A DNA stretch of 46,861 nucleotides from Bacteroidota bacterium (GTDB lineage Bacteria > Bacteroidota > Bacteroidia > Chitinophagales > Chitinophagaceae): the NCBI GenBank assembly GCA_014190475.1, contig BJGL01000011.1:1-46861 (forward strand), given 5' to 3'. The position numbers were made by a program, and so were the translations under genes. This document shows, piece after piece, positions 24,616 through 34,599 of the stretch (its first letter is position 1; each line of letters starts with the position of its first letter). The notes under the pieces are model-generated. The model saw only the letters and a program-made list of their open reading frames with translations. It was not told where the DNA came from and searched no databases.

Positions 24616-25206
24616 CTATTGGAATAATGAGAGTAATTCAGCCACCTGTGTTCGTCTTTTATGATCAGGATCAAAAAAACGATATGTAATAGTATAATCT
24701 TTACCGATCGCAAAGACAGAAGGTACCGGCAGTGCTGCTGGGTTAGGATGATTGATCTTTGCTAAATCAATTGAACCACTTCGATAACGCGCTAATTGAC
24801 TTTCGGAAAGCGTATAGCTAACATCGTAAAGACGGGAAATGAGTAGTGCAGAATCGTGCACCAAGGCAAATCCTGCCTTGGTTTTTTCCAATGTTTTTGT
24901 GCGACTCTCTTTTGACTCAGGAGATATTGCAATGATAGTAACGCCTTTTGCCGTAAAAAATGGAAGTGAATCCTGAATCCTTGTAAGCAATCGAATACAA
25001 TGTGGACACCAATGCCCTCGATAAAAAACTAGTAAAACGGGCTTTTTCTTAGCCACCTCTCTCAGCTGCACCAAACGATCAAATTGATCAACTCCTTTGA
25101 AGTCGGGCGCCTTTGCTCCAATAAATAACCCTTCAGGCTGTCCCTGGGTTATACCGTAAAAAGTCAGACAGAAAAAAAAGACAATAAAAAGCCCTTTTTT
25201 TACCAT
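24616..25206 (-). CDS. Secreted redoxin (AhpC/TSA-type thioredoxin fold)
   Basis: The 196-residue protein has an N-terminal signal peptide (MVKKGLFIVFFFCLTFYGIT) and a thioredoxin fold with VLLVFYRGHWCPHCIRLLTR; the CPHC pair is the redox centre. The IGAKAPDFKGVDQFDRLVQL entry and the AISPESKESRTKTLEKTKAG segment are typical of peroxiredoxin-like redoxins of the AhpC/TSA superfamily. Expected role: thiol-disulfide exchange or peroxide reduction in the periplasm. It lies 13 nt downstream of smc on the same strand, so it probably shares its transcript, though there is no obvious functional link. A resolving partner is not seen. Confidence 0.86.
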   Translation of the reverse strand: MVKKGLFIVFFFCLTFYGITQGQPEGLFIGAKAPDFKGVDQFDRLVQLREVAKKKPVLLVFYRGHWCPHCIRLLTRIQDSLPFFTAKGVTIIAISPESKESRTKTLEKTKAGFALVHDSALLISRLYDVSYTLSESQLARYRSGSIDLAKINHPNPAALPVPSVFAIGKDYTITYRFFDPDHKRRTQVAELLSLFQ

Positions 25207-25219
25207 ATCAAAATAATAC

Positions 25220-28200
25220 TTATTGTAAGTTCCTGAAGTCGACTGTAACTAATTTACTTACACCTGGCTCTTGCATGGTTACACCATAGATAACATCAAC
25301 TGTACTCATAGTCATCTTATTGTGTGTAACAATTATAAATTGAGAATTTTCGCTAAACTGACGTATCATATTGGTGAATTTACCAACATTAGCATCGTCC
25401 AATGGCGCATCCACCTCATCCAGTATGCAGAAAGGAGCGGGCTTAATCAGATAAATGGCAAAAAGTAAGGCTGTAGCAGTTAAGGTTCTTTCCCCTCCAC
25501 TTAACTGTGTCAGTGAGGTTGGACGTTTTCCCTTTGGCTTGGCTATTACATCAATTCCACTTTCAGCAATATTAGTGGGGTCCTCCAGTACTAAGTCACA
25601 CTGATCATCTTCAGTAAACAGTGTTTTAAAAACTTTTTGGAAATGAGAACGAACTTGCTCAAATGTATCCTGAAACTTTTGGTTGGCGGTCAATTCAACC
25701 TCCTCAATAGTTTTTAGTAGGCTATCCTTGGCCGTCACTAAATCGGTTTTTTGTTCGAGTATAAAATCGTAGCGCTTTTTCATTTCTGTAAAAGCTTCTA
25801 CGGCGGTCGGATTAACCTCTCCTAAATTCTCCAATCTTTTTTTCATGCGATCCACTGAAGCCTGCAGCTCCTCCAAGGGTGTTTCGGTGACTCTGGTTTC
25901 TCCCAAAATCGATTCCAGATCCAGCCGAAATTCAACACTCATGCGCTCCTTCATACCCGCTAACTGAAGCTTTAAATCGTTTAGCTTGTCTTTAATGGCC
26001 GCTAGCAAAAACTCCACTTGCTCTTTTTCCTTAACCTGTAAGCGAATTGAACTTTCTTTTTCTGATAATTGGTTACGAAAATTATAGTAAGCTTGATCAG
26101 CAATATTCAATAATTTCTCCTGTTCTTCTTTTTCACGTAGAAACTGCGCAAGTGATTTTTCAATTTCCTCCAAAGCAATGGCAGATTCCTCTTTCAGCTT
26201 CAAGGTATCTTGCACTTGTGCAGTGCTATCTGCAATTTGAACTTGTAAATCCGAAAGCTGGCTATTCTTGAAATCAAACTCCTGGCGAAGAGAAGCAATT
26301 TTACTTTGCTGCCGGGAAACACCCAGGTTAAACTCATTGAACTGACGTAAGGCTTCCTGGTAAGCAATCTCCCCCAGCCGAAATGCTTCCTCAGCAATTT
26401 GAAGCTGTTGGGTGTTTTCTTGTAATAAACCCGTCAAATTAGATAATTCACCACGCACATTAGCTACCGATTGGATTGTTTGCTCAATTTGTGTACGAAT
26501 TTCATTTTGACGTTGCTCACCGGTAAGTTGCGAAGCTGCAATATTTTCAAGTTTGTTCTGAAGTGCAAACACTTCATTTGTCAACTGTAAAATCTCTTTC
26601 TCGGTTTGACGAAGTGCCGTTTCTCTGAGGTCTTCATTAAAAGCAATCACTTCGTTGTGTCTAAGTTGAATAGCCGCTCTTAATTGCTCCACCTTTTGAT
26701 CTTGCGACTGAACAACACCAAGCAGTTTCTCTAAATTTTTGACGCGGCCAATCTTGTTTCCTTCAAAAACACCAATGCTTCCTCCGGAGAGAGAAACTTT
26801 TCCTTTTACATAACGACCACCCTTTTCAATTACAATTTGGCCATGGCTGTTTTTTAAAATATCCTCGTTATCCGTGATATAAACATTCCCCAAAAGATGG
26901 GTAGCTAAACTTCTGTAACGGTCCTCCACCTCAATCACATCAAGCGCTGCAATAGACCCCTCCAGTGAAGAAGACGGGGAAGCAGAAAGTGCATTGATTT
27001 GATCTAGCAGGAAAAAATTGGCTTTACCCTTTTTATTTGCATCTAAAAGTGCAATGGCCGATAATCCATCGGCCAAATTATCAACCACATAATAACTCAA
27101 GTAAGGCTCTAAAACATTTTCAAGTGCTTGACGATACTCCTCATTTACATAAAGCACATCAGATAAAATTGGAACGTTAGCCTTCCATGCTGGGTTATTA
27201 TGCAAGTATTTCACTGACTCTGGATACCCCTCCATTGAGTCAATCATATTTTTGAGTAGATCGTATTCGTTTTTCTTTGCATCCAGCTTACGACTTTCTT
27301 CTGCAAGCTCACTCCTGAGTTGCTCCAAAATAGCCTGTGTTTGCAAGATTTGATCCTTAGTCCTATCTTGATGTTGCTGTAATTGATCTAGATCCGTTTT
27401 CTTTATTTCAAGAGATTTCTCTTTTTGCTCTCGCTCTGCAGTTAGCTGTAGAGATTGGGAATCCCGATGTTGTTGTTCCGACTCCAACTGTTGCAAAGCG
27501 CGCTGCAGATTTGCAACAGAAGTGTCAGCAACGGCTACCGTTTTTTCAGCGTCAAATTGCTTACGCTGTGTTTGCTGGTAAGACTGACGTGAAACTTCTA
27601 CCTGTTGACGTGCTTGTTCTAATTGCGTGGTCTTTTCTTGTACTGCCTTTTCTAGTGTTTGATGCTCATCTTGAAGACGTGCCAATATTTGCTCTTCCTC
27701 GCTTATTTGCTGACTGGTAAATGACATGCTTTCCTGCATGCCCTTTTGCTGCCCGTCAGCACGATCTAAAAACTGTTGGAGAGATAATAACTTTTCTTTG
27801 AGATATTCTATTCGCTGAGCCGACAGATTTCGCTCATTTTCTTTTAAACGATAGGCTTGTTGTAATTCATTAAATGCCAACTGCTGCTGCTGTAAACTTT
27901 TTTCCATTTCAAGAAAATGCAGCTTTTCTGCTTCCAATGAAGCCTCCTGTGTGGCGATGGCGGCCTCTAACTGATGTCTTCTGTCTGTTTCCTTCTCTTG
28001 CTGTTCATTTAAATCTTTGTAGGAAAGATTAAATCCCTCCAGCGAGGCTTTAGCCAACTCGATACTTACTTCACGATATTCGTTTTTTATCTCGTGATAC
28101 TTCTCAGCTTTCTTAGCCTGACTCTCAAGTGCTTTTAGTTGATTATTGATTTCAAAAAGAAGATCTTCAATACGAGCCAGGTCCTGCTCAGTAGCATCGA

Positions 28201-28741
28201 GTTTTGATTTGGCCTCTTTTTTTCTTGTTTTATAAATGGAAATGCCTGCAGCTTGTTCTAACATTTTACGACGGCTATTATCCTTGTCCTTGATCAGATC
28301 GTCGACCATGTCCAAGGCAATGATCGCATAGCTGTCTGTGCTTACTCCCGTATCCATGAATAAATTCTGGATATCTTTCAACCGGCATTGCACATCGTTT
28401 AACCGGTACTCACTCTCTCCACTTTTATAAAATTTTCGAGTGATTGTAACGGTACTAAATTCAGTAGGCAACAGGTTACGTGTATTTTCAAAAGTCAAGC
28501 TTACCTCTGCCAGACCACTAGCAGATCGTGTCTTAGACCCATTGAAAACTAAACTATCCAGGTTCTCACTTCGTAAATGGCTAATTTTTTGTTCACCAAT
28601 CACCCATCTGATACTATCTACAATGTTGGATTTTCCGCATCCATTTGGTCCAACTATACCGGTAACGCTCTCGTCAAAATTGATGACAGTCTTATCCGCA
28701 AAACTCTTGAATCCCTTGATTTCTAATGTCTTTAATCGCAC
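25220..28741 (-). CDS. smc: Chromosome segregation protein SMC
   Basis: SMC is the ATPase arm of the bacterial condensin that folds and separates chromosomes. At 1173 residues it has the full layout: N-terminal Walker A GPNGCGKSNIVDSIRWVIGE, two long coiled coils (about 165-500 and 660-1000), a hinge (about 515-640, including VLEPYLSYYVVDNLADGLSA), and the C-terminal half with LSGGERTLTATALLFAIYL (signature) and FCILDEVDAPLDDANVGKF (Walker B). The start codon is GTG at 28741, with a TGA two codons upstream in frame, so no longer start is possible. It is followed after 13 nt by the redoxin. The kleisin partners ScpA and ScpB are not in the window. Confidence 0.97.
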   Translation of the reverse strand: MRLKTLEIKGFKSFADKTVINFDESVTGIVGPNGCGKSNIVDSIRWVIGEQKISHLRSENLDSLVFNGSKTRSASGLAEVSLTFENTRNLLPTEFSTVTITRKFYKSGESEYRLNDVQCRLKDIQNLFMDTGVSTDSYAIIALDMVDDLIKDKDNSRRKMLEQAAGISIYKTRKKEAKSKLDATEQDLARIEDLLFEINNQLKALESQAKKAEKYHEIKNEYREVSIELAKASLEGFNLSYKDLNEQQEKETDRRHQLEAAIATQEASLEAEKLHFLEMEKSLQQQQLAFNELQQAYRLKENERNLSAQRIEYLKEKLLSLQQFLDRADGQQKGMQESMSFTSQQISEEEQILARLQDEHQTLEKAVQEKTTQLEQARQQVEVSRQSYQQTQRKQFDAEKTVAVADTSVANLQRALQQLESEQQHRDSQSLQLTAEREQKEKSLEIKKTDLDQLQQHQDRTKDQILQTQAILEQLRSELAEESRKLDAKKNEYDLLKNMIDSMEGYPESVKYLHNNPAWKANVPILSDVLYVNEEYRQALENVLEPYLSYYVVDNLADGLSAIALLDANKKGKANFFLLDQINALSASPSSSLEGSIAALDVIEVEDRYRSLATHLLGNVYITDNEDILKNSHGQIVIEKGGRYVKGKVSLSGGSIGVFEGNKIGRVKNLEKLLGVVQSQDQKVEQLRAAIQLRHNEVIAFNEDLRETALRQTEKEILQLTNEVFALQNKLENIAASQLTGEQRQNEIRTQIEQTIQSVANVRGELSNLTGLLQENTQQLQIAEEAFRLGEIAYQEALRQFNEFNLGVSRQQSKIASLRQEFDFKNSQLSDLQVQIADSTAQVQDTLKLKEESAIALEEIEKSLAQFLREKEEQEKLLNIADQAYYNFRNQLSEKESSIRLQVKEKEQVEFLLAAIKDKLNDLKLQLAGMKERMSVEFRLDLESILGETRVTETPLEELQASVDRMKKRLENLGEVNPTAVEAFTEMKKRYDFILEQKTDLVTAKDSLLKTIEEVELTANQKFQDTFEQVRSHFQKVFKTLFTEDDQCDLVLEDPTNIAESGIDVIAKPKGKRPTSLTQLSGGERTLTATALLFAIYLIKPAPFCILDEVDAPLDDANVGKFTNMIRQFSENSQFIIVTHNKMTMSTVDVIYGVTMQEPGVSKLVTVDFRNLQ

Positions 28742-28848
28742 AGTTCAAACTTTTTTTCTTACTGGCGAATTTAGCAGGAAATAGCCGAAAAGACAGTGGT
28801 ATACTGAATCCAGTTATTCACATGGCTACCCAAAAATTGTGAGAAGTT

Positions 28849-29823
28849 TTAAAGCGGCTCAATGAGTGAAACCCAAACGGCTGTGCCGGGAGACCTTGGC
28901 ATATCGGCTGTTTGAACACAAATTACTTTTCCAAGTACCAAAACCTGAACCAACCAGTACCCTCCCATGAAAAAAGAGTGCTGAACAATCCCTAAAACAG
29001 CATCTTTTTCCTGGCTTTTGAATGCCAATTGTGCAGGTCGCACGATAATCGGAAATTGAACCGATACATGCTTATTGAAAAATTGCTTTAAAAGGTCGGA
29101 ATCCGCTTCATCAATGCAGTTATAGGGGCCCAGCAGCCCCGCTGCATAGGAATTAACAGGGTTATAATAAAGATCAGTGGGGCTTCCTCGTTGAATTATT
29201 TTCCCCTTTTGTAATAACAACAAATCATCAGCCCAAGACAATAAATCTGACCCATCGTGAGATACCAATATGATTGTGAGTGAAAAATGAGCAGAAAGAT
29301 CACGTAAGACCTCTTTCATTTGATTTTTATGAAAGGGGTCTAAATTTGAAAAAGGTTCATCCAACAAGAGAAGGGAAGGCTTTTTGACCAAGGTTTTTGC
29401 GAGAACAATACGCTGACGCTCTCCTCCGGATAATTCTGTGGTCTTTCTTTTTAAAAGATGCTCAATCTTACAAATTGATACAATATGAGCCGTTTCCTGC
29501 ATGTTGAGATTGCTGGACATTTCTAGCTCCTCCTCCACCCGATAATGATTCCTAAGCTCAAAATGCTGGCTTACATATCCGATAGCTGGATGTCCAGGCA
29601 ATAGTTGATCTTCAGGCCCCTTTACTCTCTCGCCACCCAGCAAAACCTGTCCACCGTCCGGCTGTAGTAGACCTGCGATGATCTTTAATAAAGTTGTCTT
29701 GGCTGCTCCTGTTTCACCGGCAATTCCCAGCTTAAGACCCTGATCAATAGAAAAACTCAATTGATCAAGAATCTTCTCTCCTTTATAAATTTTATCAAGA
29801 TGCTGAATTGTTAAGAAGGACAT
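28849..29823 (-). CDS. ABC transporter ATP-binding protein with altered Walker A
   Basis: A 324-residue ABC ATPase from the ATG at 29823 (MSFLTIQHLDKIYK). Visible: Walker A GETGAAKTT at 36-44, Q-loop in GYVSQHFELRN, signature TELSGGERQRIVLAKTL, Walker B LLLLDEPFSNLDP, and H-loop ILVSHD. The Walker A differs from GxxGxGK[ST]: position 41 is Ala (GCC) instead of the third Gly. The C-terminal ~100 residues (VSVQFPIIVRPAQLAFKSQE and onwards) look like the TOBE/regulatory domain of importers of the Mod/Pot/Ugp type. No permease or binding protein is next to it, so the transported substrate is unknown. It is upstream of smc in direction but separated by 107 nt in which I see no convincing element. 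A longer start at 29841 is possible. Confidence 0.85.
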   Translation of the reverse strand: MSFLTIQHLDKIYKGEKILDQLSFSIDQGLKLGIAGETGAAKTTLLKIIAGLLQPDGGQVLLGGERVKGPEDQLLPGHPAIGYVSQHFELRNHYRVEEELEMSSNLNMQETAHIVSICKIEHLLKRKTTELSGGERQRIVLAKTLVKKPSLLLLDEPFSNLDPFHKNQMKEVLRDLSAHFSLTIILVSHDGSDLLSWADDLLLLQKGKIIQRGSPTDLYYNPVNSYAAGLLGPYNCIDEADSDLLKQFFNKHVSVQFPIIVRPAQLAFKSQEKDAVLGIVQHSFFMGGYWLVQVLVLGKVICVQTADMPRSPGTAVWVSLIEPL

Positions 29824-29884
29824 CGCTCGAAAATAAAGCATAGTTTTTGATATAACTTTTCTGTTTTTTAGCTGTTATAGTATC

Positions 29885-30505
29885 ATGGAAAAATTTACAA
29901 TCGATCAAATAAAATCCTGGGATCGCTTTTACCGTGGAAATTTCATCAACTCCCTGAGTGGCTTTAAAAGTGTTAGCCTAATTGGCACAGCAAATGCGGC
30001 CGGCATTCCCAATCTTGCTATTTTCAGCAATATTGTACACTTGGGTGCGGATCCCGCCTTGATTGGATTTGTAAATCGACCGCTAGAAGCAGCGCCACAT
30101 ACATTAGGAAACATAAAAGAAACAAAATCTTACACCATTAATCACATCCATATTGGTATTTATCAACAAGCCCACCAAACCAGTGCTAAATATCCCAAAG
30201 ACTGTAGTGAATTTGATGTAACTGGACTCACCCCAGCTTGGCATTCACCCATACATAGCCCTTTTGTTGCGGAGAGCAAAATTCGATATGCACTTCAATT
30301 AGAAGAAATTATTCCCATACGGCAGAACAATACATTTTTTGTTATTGGTGCCATCACCGACGTTTTTTTAGATAAATCGTTACTTGAGAATGACGGCTTT
30401 ATCAAAATCGATGAGGCTGATAGTTTAGCCTCGTTAGGTATAGACGGATATTACAAGACTGAAAAAATAGACAGATTACCTTACGCTAAAGCAACTACTG
30501 TTTAA
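29885..30505 (+). CDS. Flavin reductase family protein
   Basis: A 206-residue protein of the flavin-reductase-like, FMN-binding split-barrel family. Features: [20 protein letters not shown] at about 21-40, [20 protein letters not shown] and the [20 protein letters not shown] segment, which carries the FMN-binding loop of the family. The usual partner is NAD(P)H and a monooxygenase, but none is near, so the physiological role is unknown. It has no signal peptide. It is divergent from the ABC ATPase (61 nt between start codons) and convergent with hutU; the two stop codons interlock in TTAA at 30502-30505. Confidence 0.85.
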   Translation: MEKFTIDQIKSWDRFYRGNFINSLSGFKSVSLIGTANAAGIPNLAIFSNIVHLGADPALIGFVNRPLEAAPHTLGNIKETKSYTINHIHIGIYQQAHQTSAKYPKDCSEFDVTGLTPAWHSPIHSPFVAESKIRYALQLEEIIPIRQNNTFFVIGAITDVFLDKSLLENDGFIKIDEADSLASLGIDGYYKTEKIDRLPYAKATTV

Positions 30506-32193
30506 AGTCTGCTATGAATATCAAGCTTTTTGTCAAGGGCAACTTGTTTTGCAATTTCATAACCAGCATCAGCATGACGTATTACTCCCATACCCGGGTC
30601 ATTTCGTAATACGCGGGATAATCTCCCGGCGGCCTCCGGTGTACCGTCTGCAACAATAACCATCCCAGCATGAATGCTAAAACCCATTCCCACACCACCG
30701 CCATGGTGTAGACTAACCCAACTTGCTCCACCTGCTGTGTTCACTAAGGCATTGAGTATGGGCCAGTCAGCAACTGCATCACTGCCGTCTAACATTGCTT
30801 CAGTTTCGCGGTTTGGACTGGCCACACTTCCTGTATCGAGATGGTCTCTTCCAATAACTAGAGGCGCTTTAACCTTACCGGTACGAACCAATTCATTAAA
30901 AGCCTGACCAGCCAACTCTCGTTCGCCCTGCCCAAGCCAACAAATACGAGCTGGCAAACCTTGAAACGCAATCTTCTCTTTTGCCATTCTCATCCAACGT
31001 TTTAGGCCCTTATTATCGGGAAAAAGAGATAAAATAACTTCATCGGTAACGGCAATATCGGCAGGATCTCCACTTAATGCAGCCCAGCGAAAAGGACCTT
31101 TGCCTTCGCAAAATAATGGGCGAATGTAGGCAGGCACAAAACCAGGAAATGCAAAACAATCGATAGCAGAAGAGGGATCAAATTGCTGCTGATACTCCTT
31201 AGCTCTCGCTCTTATATTATTTCCATAATCAAACGTAATAGCTCCTTTCTTTTGTAATTGTACCATCAAACAAACATGATGGTACATTGTCTGGTAAGAT
31301 AATTTTGTATACTGATCTGGGTTTGTATCCCGAAGAATCTTTGCCTGATCAGCAGATAAGTTTTCTGGCCAATAACCAATCAATGGATCATGAGCGCTTG
31401 TTTGATCAGTTAAGGTATCAGGAATAATGTTTCGCTCAATCAATCGTTCCAGTAAGTCTACCGCATTACACAAGACCCCTATACTCTTTGCCTCCCCTTG
31501 GTTTTTGTATTTAAGCGCTTGATCAATTGCATGATCAATAGTGGTATACTTTTCATCCAGATACCGGGTCTGAATACGTTTATCGATACGCCATTCCTCA
31601 ACTTCAGCAATCAAGGCAACCCCCTCATTCATAGTAATGGCCAAAGGCTGTGCTCCCCCCATTCCTCCTAAACCAGCTGTTACGTTGAGCGTGCCTTTTA
31701 ATGACCCTCCAAAATGTTTTTCCGCGGCTGCAGCATACGTTTCGTAAGTGCCTTGAACGATTCCTTGAGAACCAATGTAAATCCAACTACCGGCAGTCAT
31801 TTGCCCATACATCATAAGTCCTTTTCTTTCCAGCTCCTCAAAATGATTCCAATTAGCCCAATTGGGAACCAATTGCGAGTTGCTGATTAAAACACGTGGT
31901 GCATCCGGATGTGTTTTGAGAATGGCAACTGGCTTGCCGCTTTGAATTAATAAGGACTCGTCATTTTCCAACACTTCTAGGCAACGAATAATGTCCTGTA
32001 GCGCCTTTGGATTACGCGCCGCTTTTCCTCTACCCCCATAAACAATAAGTTGGTCAGGGCATTCCGCAACTTCAGGATCCAGATTATTCAACAACATCCG
32101 CAAAGCTGCCTCCTGGACCCACCCTTTACAACGTAGCAAATTTCCAGTAGGCGTTTTAGGAATTAAAAATATAGAATCAGATATGCTGGACAT
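30502..32193 (-). CDS. hutU: Urocanate hydratase
   Basis: HutU converts urocanate to imidazolonepropionate, the second step of histidine degradation, using tightly bound NAD+. The 563-residue protein has the signature [20 protein letters not shown] (NAD-binding), the [15 protein letters not shown] segment, and the catalytic region [20 protein letters not shown], which contains the conserved Cys. [20 protein letters not shown] near the C-terminus is typical. It takes the product of HutH (32957-34537), encoded on the same strand but separated by deoD. HutI and HutF/HutG are not in the window. A -7 element is upstream at 32213. Confidence 0.97.
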   Translation of the reverse strand: MSSISDSIFLIPKTPTGNLLRCKGWVQEAALRMLLNNLDPEVAECPDQLIVYGGRGKAARNPKALQDIIRCLEVLENDESLLIQSGKPVAILKTHPDAPRVLISNSQLVPNWANWNHFEELERKGLMMYGQMTAGSWIYIGSQGIVQGTYETYAAAAEKHFGGSLKGTLNVTAGLGGMGGAQPLAITMNEGVALIAEVEEWRIDKRIQTRYLDEKYTTIDHAIDQALKYKNQGEAKSIGVLCNAVDLLERLIERNIIPDTLTDQTSAHDPLIGYWPENLSADQAKILRDTNPDQYTKLSYQTMYHHVCLMVQLQKKGAITFDYGNNIRARAKEYQQQFDPSSAIDCFAFPGFVPAYIRPLFCEGKGPFRWAALSGDPADIAVTDEVILSLFPDNKGLKRWMRMAKEKIAFQGLPARICWLGQGERELAGQAFNELVRTGKVKAPLVIGRDHLDTGSVASPNRETEAMLDGSDAVADWPILNALVNTAGGASWVSLHHGGGVGMGFSIHAGMVIVADGTPEAAGRLSRVLRNDPGMGVIRHADAGYEIAKQVALDKKLDIHSRL

Positions 32194-32212
32194 GTAGTTA
32201 TTTTTCTAGCCA

Positions 32213-32220
32213 CAAAAATA
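32213..32220 (-). promoter_or_regulatory. Predicted -7 element of hutU
   Basis: TATTTTTG on the minus strand matches TAnnTTTG and ends 19 nt before the hutU ATG. A TTG at 32237-32235 is only 14 nt away, short of the usual spacing. Confidence 0.3.
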
Positions 32221-32246
32221 CATATCTTGAAGCGCAACCTGGAAAA

Positions 32247-32954
32247 ATGAGTATACATATAAACGCCAACATTGGAGATATTGCTTCTACCGTACTGATG
32301 CCTGGCGATCCTTTGCGTGCACAGTTTATTGCGGATCATTATCTAACCGATGTTAGAAAAGTAAGTCATACCCGCAATATTCTTTTCTTCACGGGTACTT
32401 ATAACCAAACACGCATCACGATTGGCGCAAGTGGTATGGGCTGTCCCTCCATTGGAATCTACTCCTATGAATTATATACTGAATTCAATGTAAACAGCAT
32501 TATCCGCATTGGTACCTGCGGCTCTTACACTACCGAATTACGGTTTTACGATTTGATCAATGTAAAAGCTGCCGCAAGCGAATCAACCTTTGCTAAAAAC
32601 GCATGGGGATATGAGGAAGAATTACAGGAGTGCCAAGGAACAGTTTTTGAAGCAATAAATAAGGTGGCAACCGCGTTCAATACCCCATTGAGGATTGGAA
32701 ATATTCATTCCACAGACGTTTTTTATAGTAAGCAACCTGGAACTCCTCCTCTTGCCATCAAACATAATTGTTCAGCGGTAGAAATGGAATCTTTTGCATT
32801 GTTTGCCAATGCTAGATTCTTAAATAAGAACGCAGCTTGCCTTCTCACTGTAACGGATATTATTCCCACCCATGAGCGACTATCAGCAACTGAAAGAGAA
32901 CAAGCTTTACGGCCAATGATGCAGCTTGCCTTGGAAACGGCTTGTATCCTATAA
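32247..32954 (+). CDS. deoD: Purine-nucleoside phosphorylase, DeoD type
   Basis: This hexameric enzyme cleaves purine nucleosides with phosphate to free base and (deoxy)ribose-1-phosphate. The 235-residue protein shows the NP-I fold: VLMPGDPLRAQFIADHYL (phosphate-binding), GTYNQTRITIGASGMGCPSI, RIGTCGSYTTELRFYDLI, the sugar-binding AVEMESFALFANA and the catalytic Asp in LTVTDIIPTHERLSATERE. The length is canonical for DeoD. It is divergent from hutU and convergent with hutH (two bases between stops), so its position between the two hut genes is an insertion in the opposite direction. Confidence 0.94.
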   Translation: MSIHINANIGDIASTVLMPGDPLRAQFIADHYLTDVRKVSHTRNILFFTGTYNQTRITIGASGMGCPSIGIYSYELYTEFNVNSIIRIGTCGSYTTELRFYDLINVKAAASESTFAKNAWGYEEELQECQGTVFEAINKVATAFNTPLRIGNIHSTDVFYSKQPGTPPLAIKHNCSAVEMESFALFANARFLNKNAACLLTVTDIIPTHERLSATEREQALRPMMQLALETACIL

Positions 32955-32956
32955 AA

Positions 32957-34537
32957 TTAATACTGCGAAAAAGAGCTGAAGTCCTTATTTAATTCAATCC
33001 CCAACGACAGGGATTGCTGAGTGCAACTTGATAAAAACACAGGATCTCGAAACAAGGTTACGGCTTTCTCTATGTCTAGCGCAAATACACGATCCTCCTT
33101 TGCGAACTCAATCTTGGATCGAACCAACGCATGCATAAATTCAAGTATAGCTGAACTTTTTAAAGGCCTTCTAAATTCAATTGCCTGTGCAGCCAGTAAC
33201 ATCTCAATAGATAAGATATATTCCAAATTATCGATAACCTGATTAAATTTTCGGGCACTGATACTTCCCATAGAAACATGATCTTCTTGACCCAAAGAAG
33301 TGGGTATACTGTCAGCACTAGCTGGAAAACAGAGTGTTTTATTTTCTGTTACTAATGCCGCAGTAGTATACTGCGGAATCATAAAACCACTGTCTAATCC
33401 TACTTTATTCATTAGAAGTGTAGGTAATCCCCATTTCCCATCAATCAGTAAATAGGATCTCCGGTCACTGATATTGCCTAACTCAGCAGCAGCAAAACAA
33501 GCATAATCAAGCGGGAGCGCTAATGGCTGACCATGAAAATTTCCGCCACTGATTGTCTCGGTTTCATTAAAAACAATTGGATTATCAGTCACTGCGTTAA
33601 GTTCAACCTCTACCAATTCTTTCAGATGAAGCCAAGCATTCCTGCTTGCCCCATGCACCTGAGGCATACAACGCAAGGAGTAAGGGTCTTGCACCCGATC
33701 ACAATTTTGATGACTTTCAAGTATAGCAGACCCCTGCAATAATTTTTTTAAGCGCTGTGCCACTAACTGGCAGCCACCAAATGGTCTTAATTCATGAAGC
33801 CTTTCGTCAAAAGGAGAAGCAGATCCCATTAGAGCCTCCAAAGACATGGCCCCTACCCAATCAGATAACTCTAAACACCTAAAAAAGCGATCAACACCTA
33901 AAGTAGCAAAAGCGAGAATGAACTGTGTGCCATTTATTAAAGCGAGTCCTTCCTTAGGTCCGAGTTGCAAGGAAGAAAGTTGGTATTGCTCAAATACAGT
34001 TATTGTACTTACTTGTTTCCAGGCATCACTTTTATCTTGAGTCATAACAGTCCCCAACCCTATTAATGGCAGAAAGAGATGTGCAAGCGGCGCCAAATCA
34101 CCAGACGCTCCCACACTTCCTTTTTCTGGCACAACTGGAATGCAATTATTATCGATATGCCATAAAATACGCTCCAGTGTTGATAACTGTACTCCACTAT
34201 ACCCTTTCGCAAGCGCTTGTACCTTTGTAATCAACATTAATTTTGCAACCGATGGGGGTATAGCATTACCCACCCCTACACTATGACTTTGCAATATTTT
34301 TTCCTGTAAAAGCTTGGTGTCTTCTTTTGAAATTTGCGTATTAGCCAAAATTCCAAAACCAGTGTTTACTCCATACACAGTAGAACCTTGCTCTACAATT
34401 TTTTTAACATGCTGCTCCCCTTTCAATATCTTTTGCTTGGCAACCTCACTTAAGATTCCCTTTCTTTTTCCGTTTACCAGGTCCAGCGCGATGGAAACAG
34501 TAAGTTTATCCTCCCCAAACAAAAAATGTGATGCCAT
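32957..34537 (-). CDS. hutH: Histidine ammonia-lyase
   Basis: HutH removes ammonia from histidine to give urocanate, using the self-formed MIO cofactor. The MIO triad Ala-Ser-Gly is A144-S145-G146 in GSVGASGDLAPLAHL; the catalytic Tyr segment is STVYGVNTGFG near residue 52, and FHGQPLALPLDYACFAAAEL and QYTTAALVTENKTL are also recognisable. At 526 residues it is a little longer than the 510-residue Pseudomonas enzyme. The start ATG is at 34537. The tRNA-Arg promoter begins 9 nt upstream on the other strand, so the two promoters share the 62-nt gap; I see no clear promoter for hutH. Confidence 0.96.
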   Translation of the reverse strand: MASHFLFGEDKLTVSIALDLVNGKRKGILSEVAKQKILKGEQHVKKIVEQGSTVYGVNTGFGILANTQISKEDTKLLQEKILQSHSVGVGNAIPPSVAKLMLITKVQALAKGYSGVQLSTLERILWHIDNNCIPVVPEKGSVGASGDLAPLAHLFLPLIGLGTVMTQDKSDAWKQVSTITVFEQYQLSSLQLGPKEGLALINGTQFILAFATLGVDRFFRCLELSDWVGAMSLEALMGSASPFDERLHELRPFGGCQLVAQRLKKLLQGSAILESHQNCDRVQDPYSLRCMPQVHGASRNAWLHLKELVEVELNAVTDNPIVFNETETISGGNFHGQPLALPLDYACFAAAELGNISDRRSYLLIDGKWGLPTLLMNKVGLDSGFMIPQYTTAALVTENKTLCFPASADSIPTSLGQEDHVSMGSISARKFNQVIDNLEYILSIEMLLAAQAIEFRRPLKSSAILEFMHALVRSKIEFAKEDRVFALDIEKAVTLFRDPVFLSSCTQQSLSLGIELNKDFSSFSQY

Positions 34538-34545
34538 GCATTAGG

Positions 34546-34577
34546 TTTGTCCCGCAATTTAAAGAAATGTAAATTTG
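34546..34577 (+). promoter_or_regulatory. Promoter of tRNA-Arg
   Basis: TTTG (34546-34549), 20 nt, TAAATTTG (34570-34577): an exact Bacteroidota consensus pair with the same 20-nt spacing as plsY. The mature tRNA begins 22 nt after the -7 element. Confidence 0.65.
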
Positions 34578-34599
34578 CACCGCAATGTGACTCATGCAG

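Noticed and set aside
28742-28848. Possible terminator or promoter between the ABC gene and smc
   Set aside because: Only a one-mismatch -7 element (TAAATTCG) and no strong hairpin; not enough to call.
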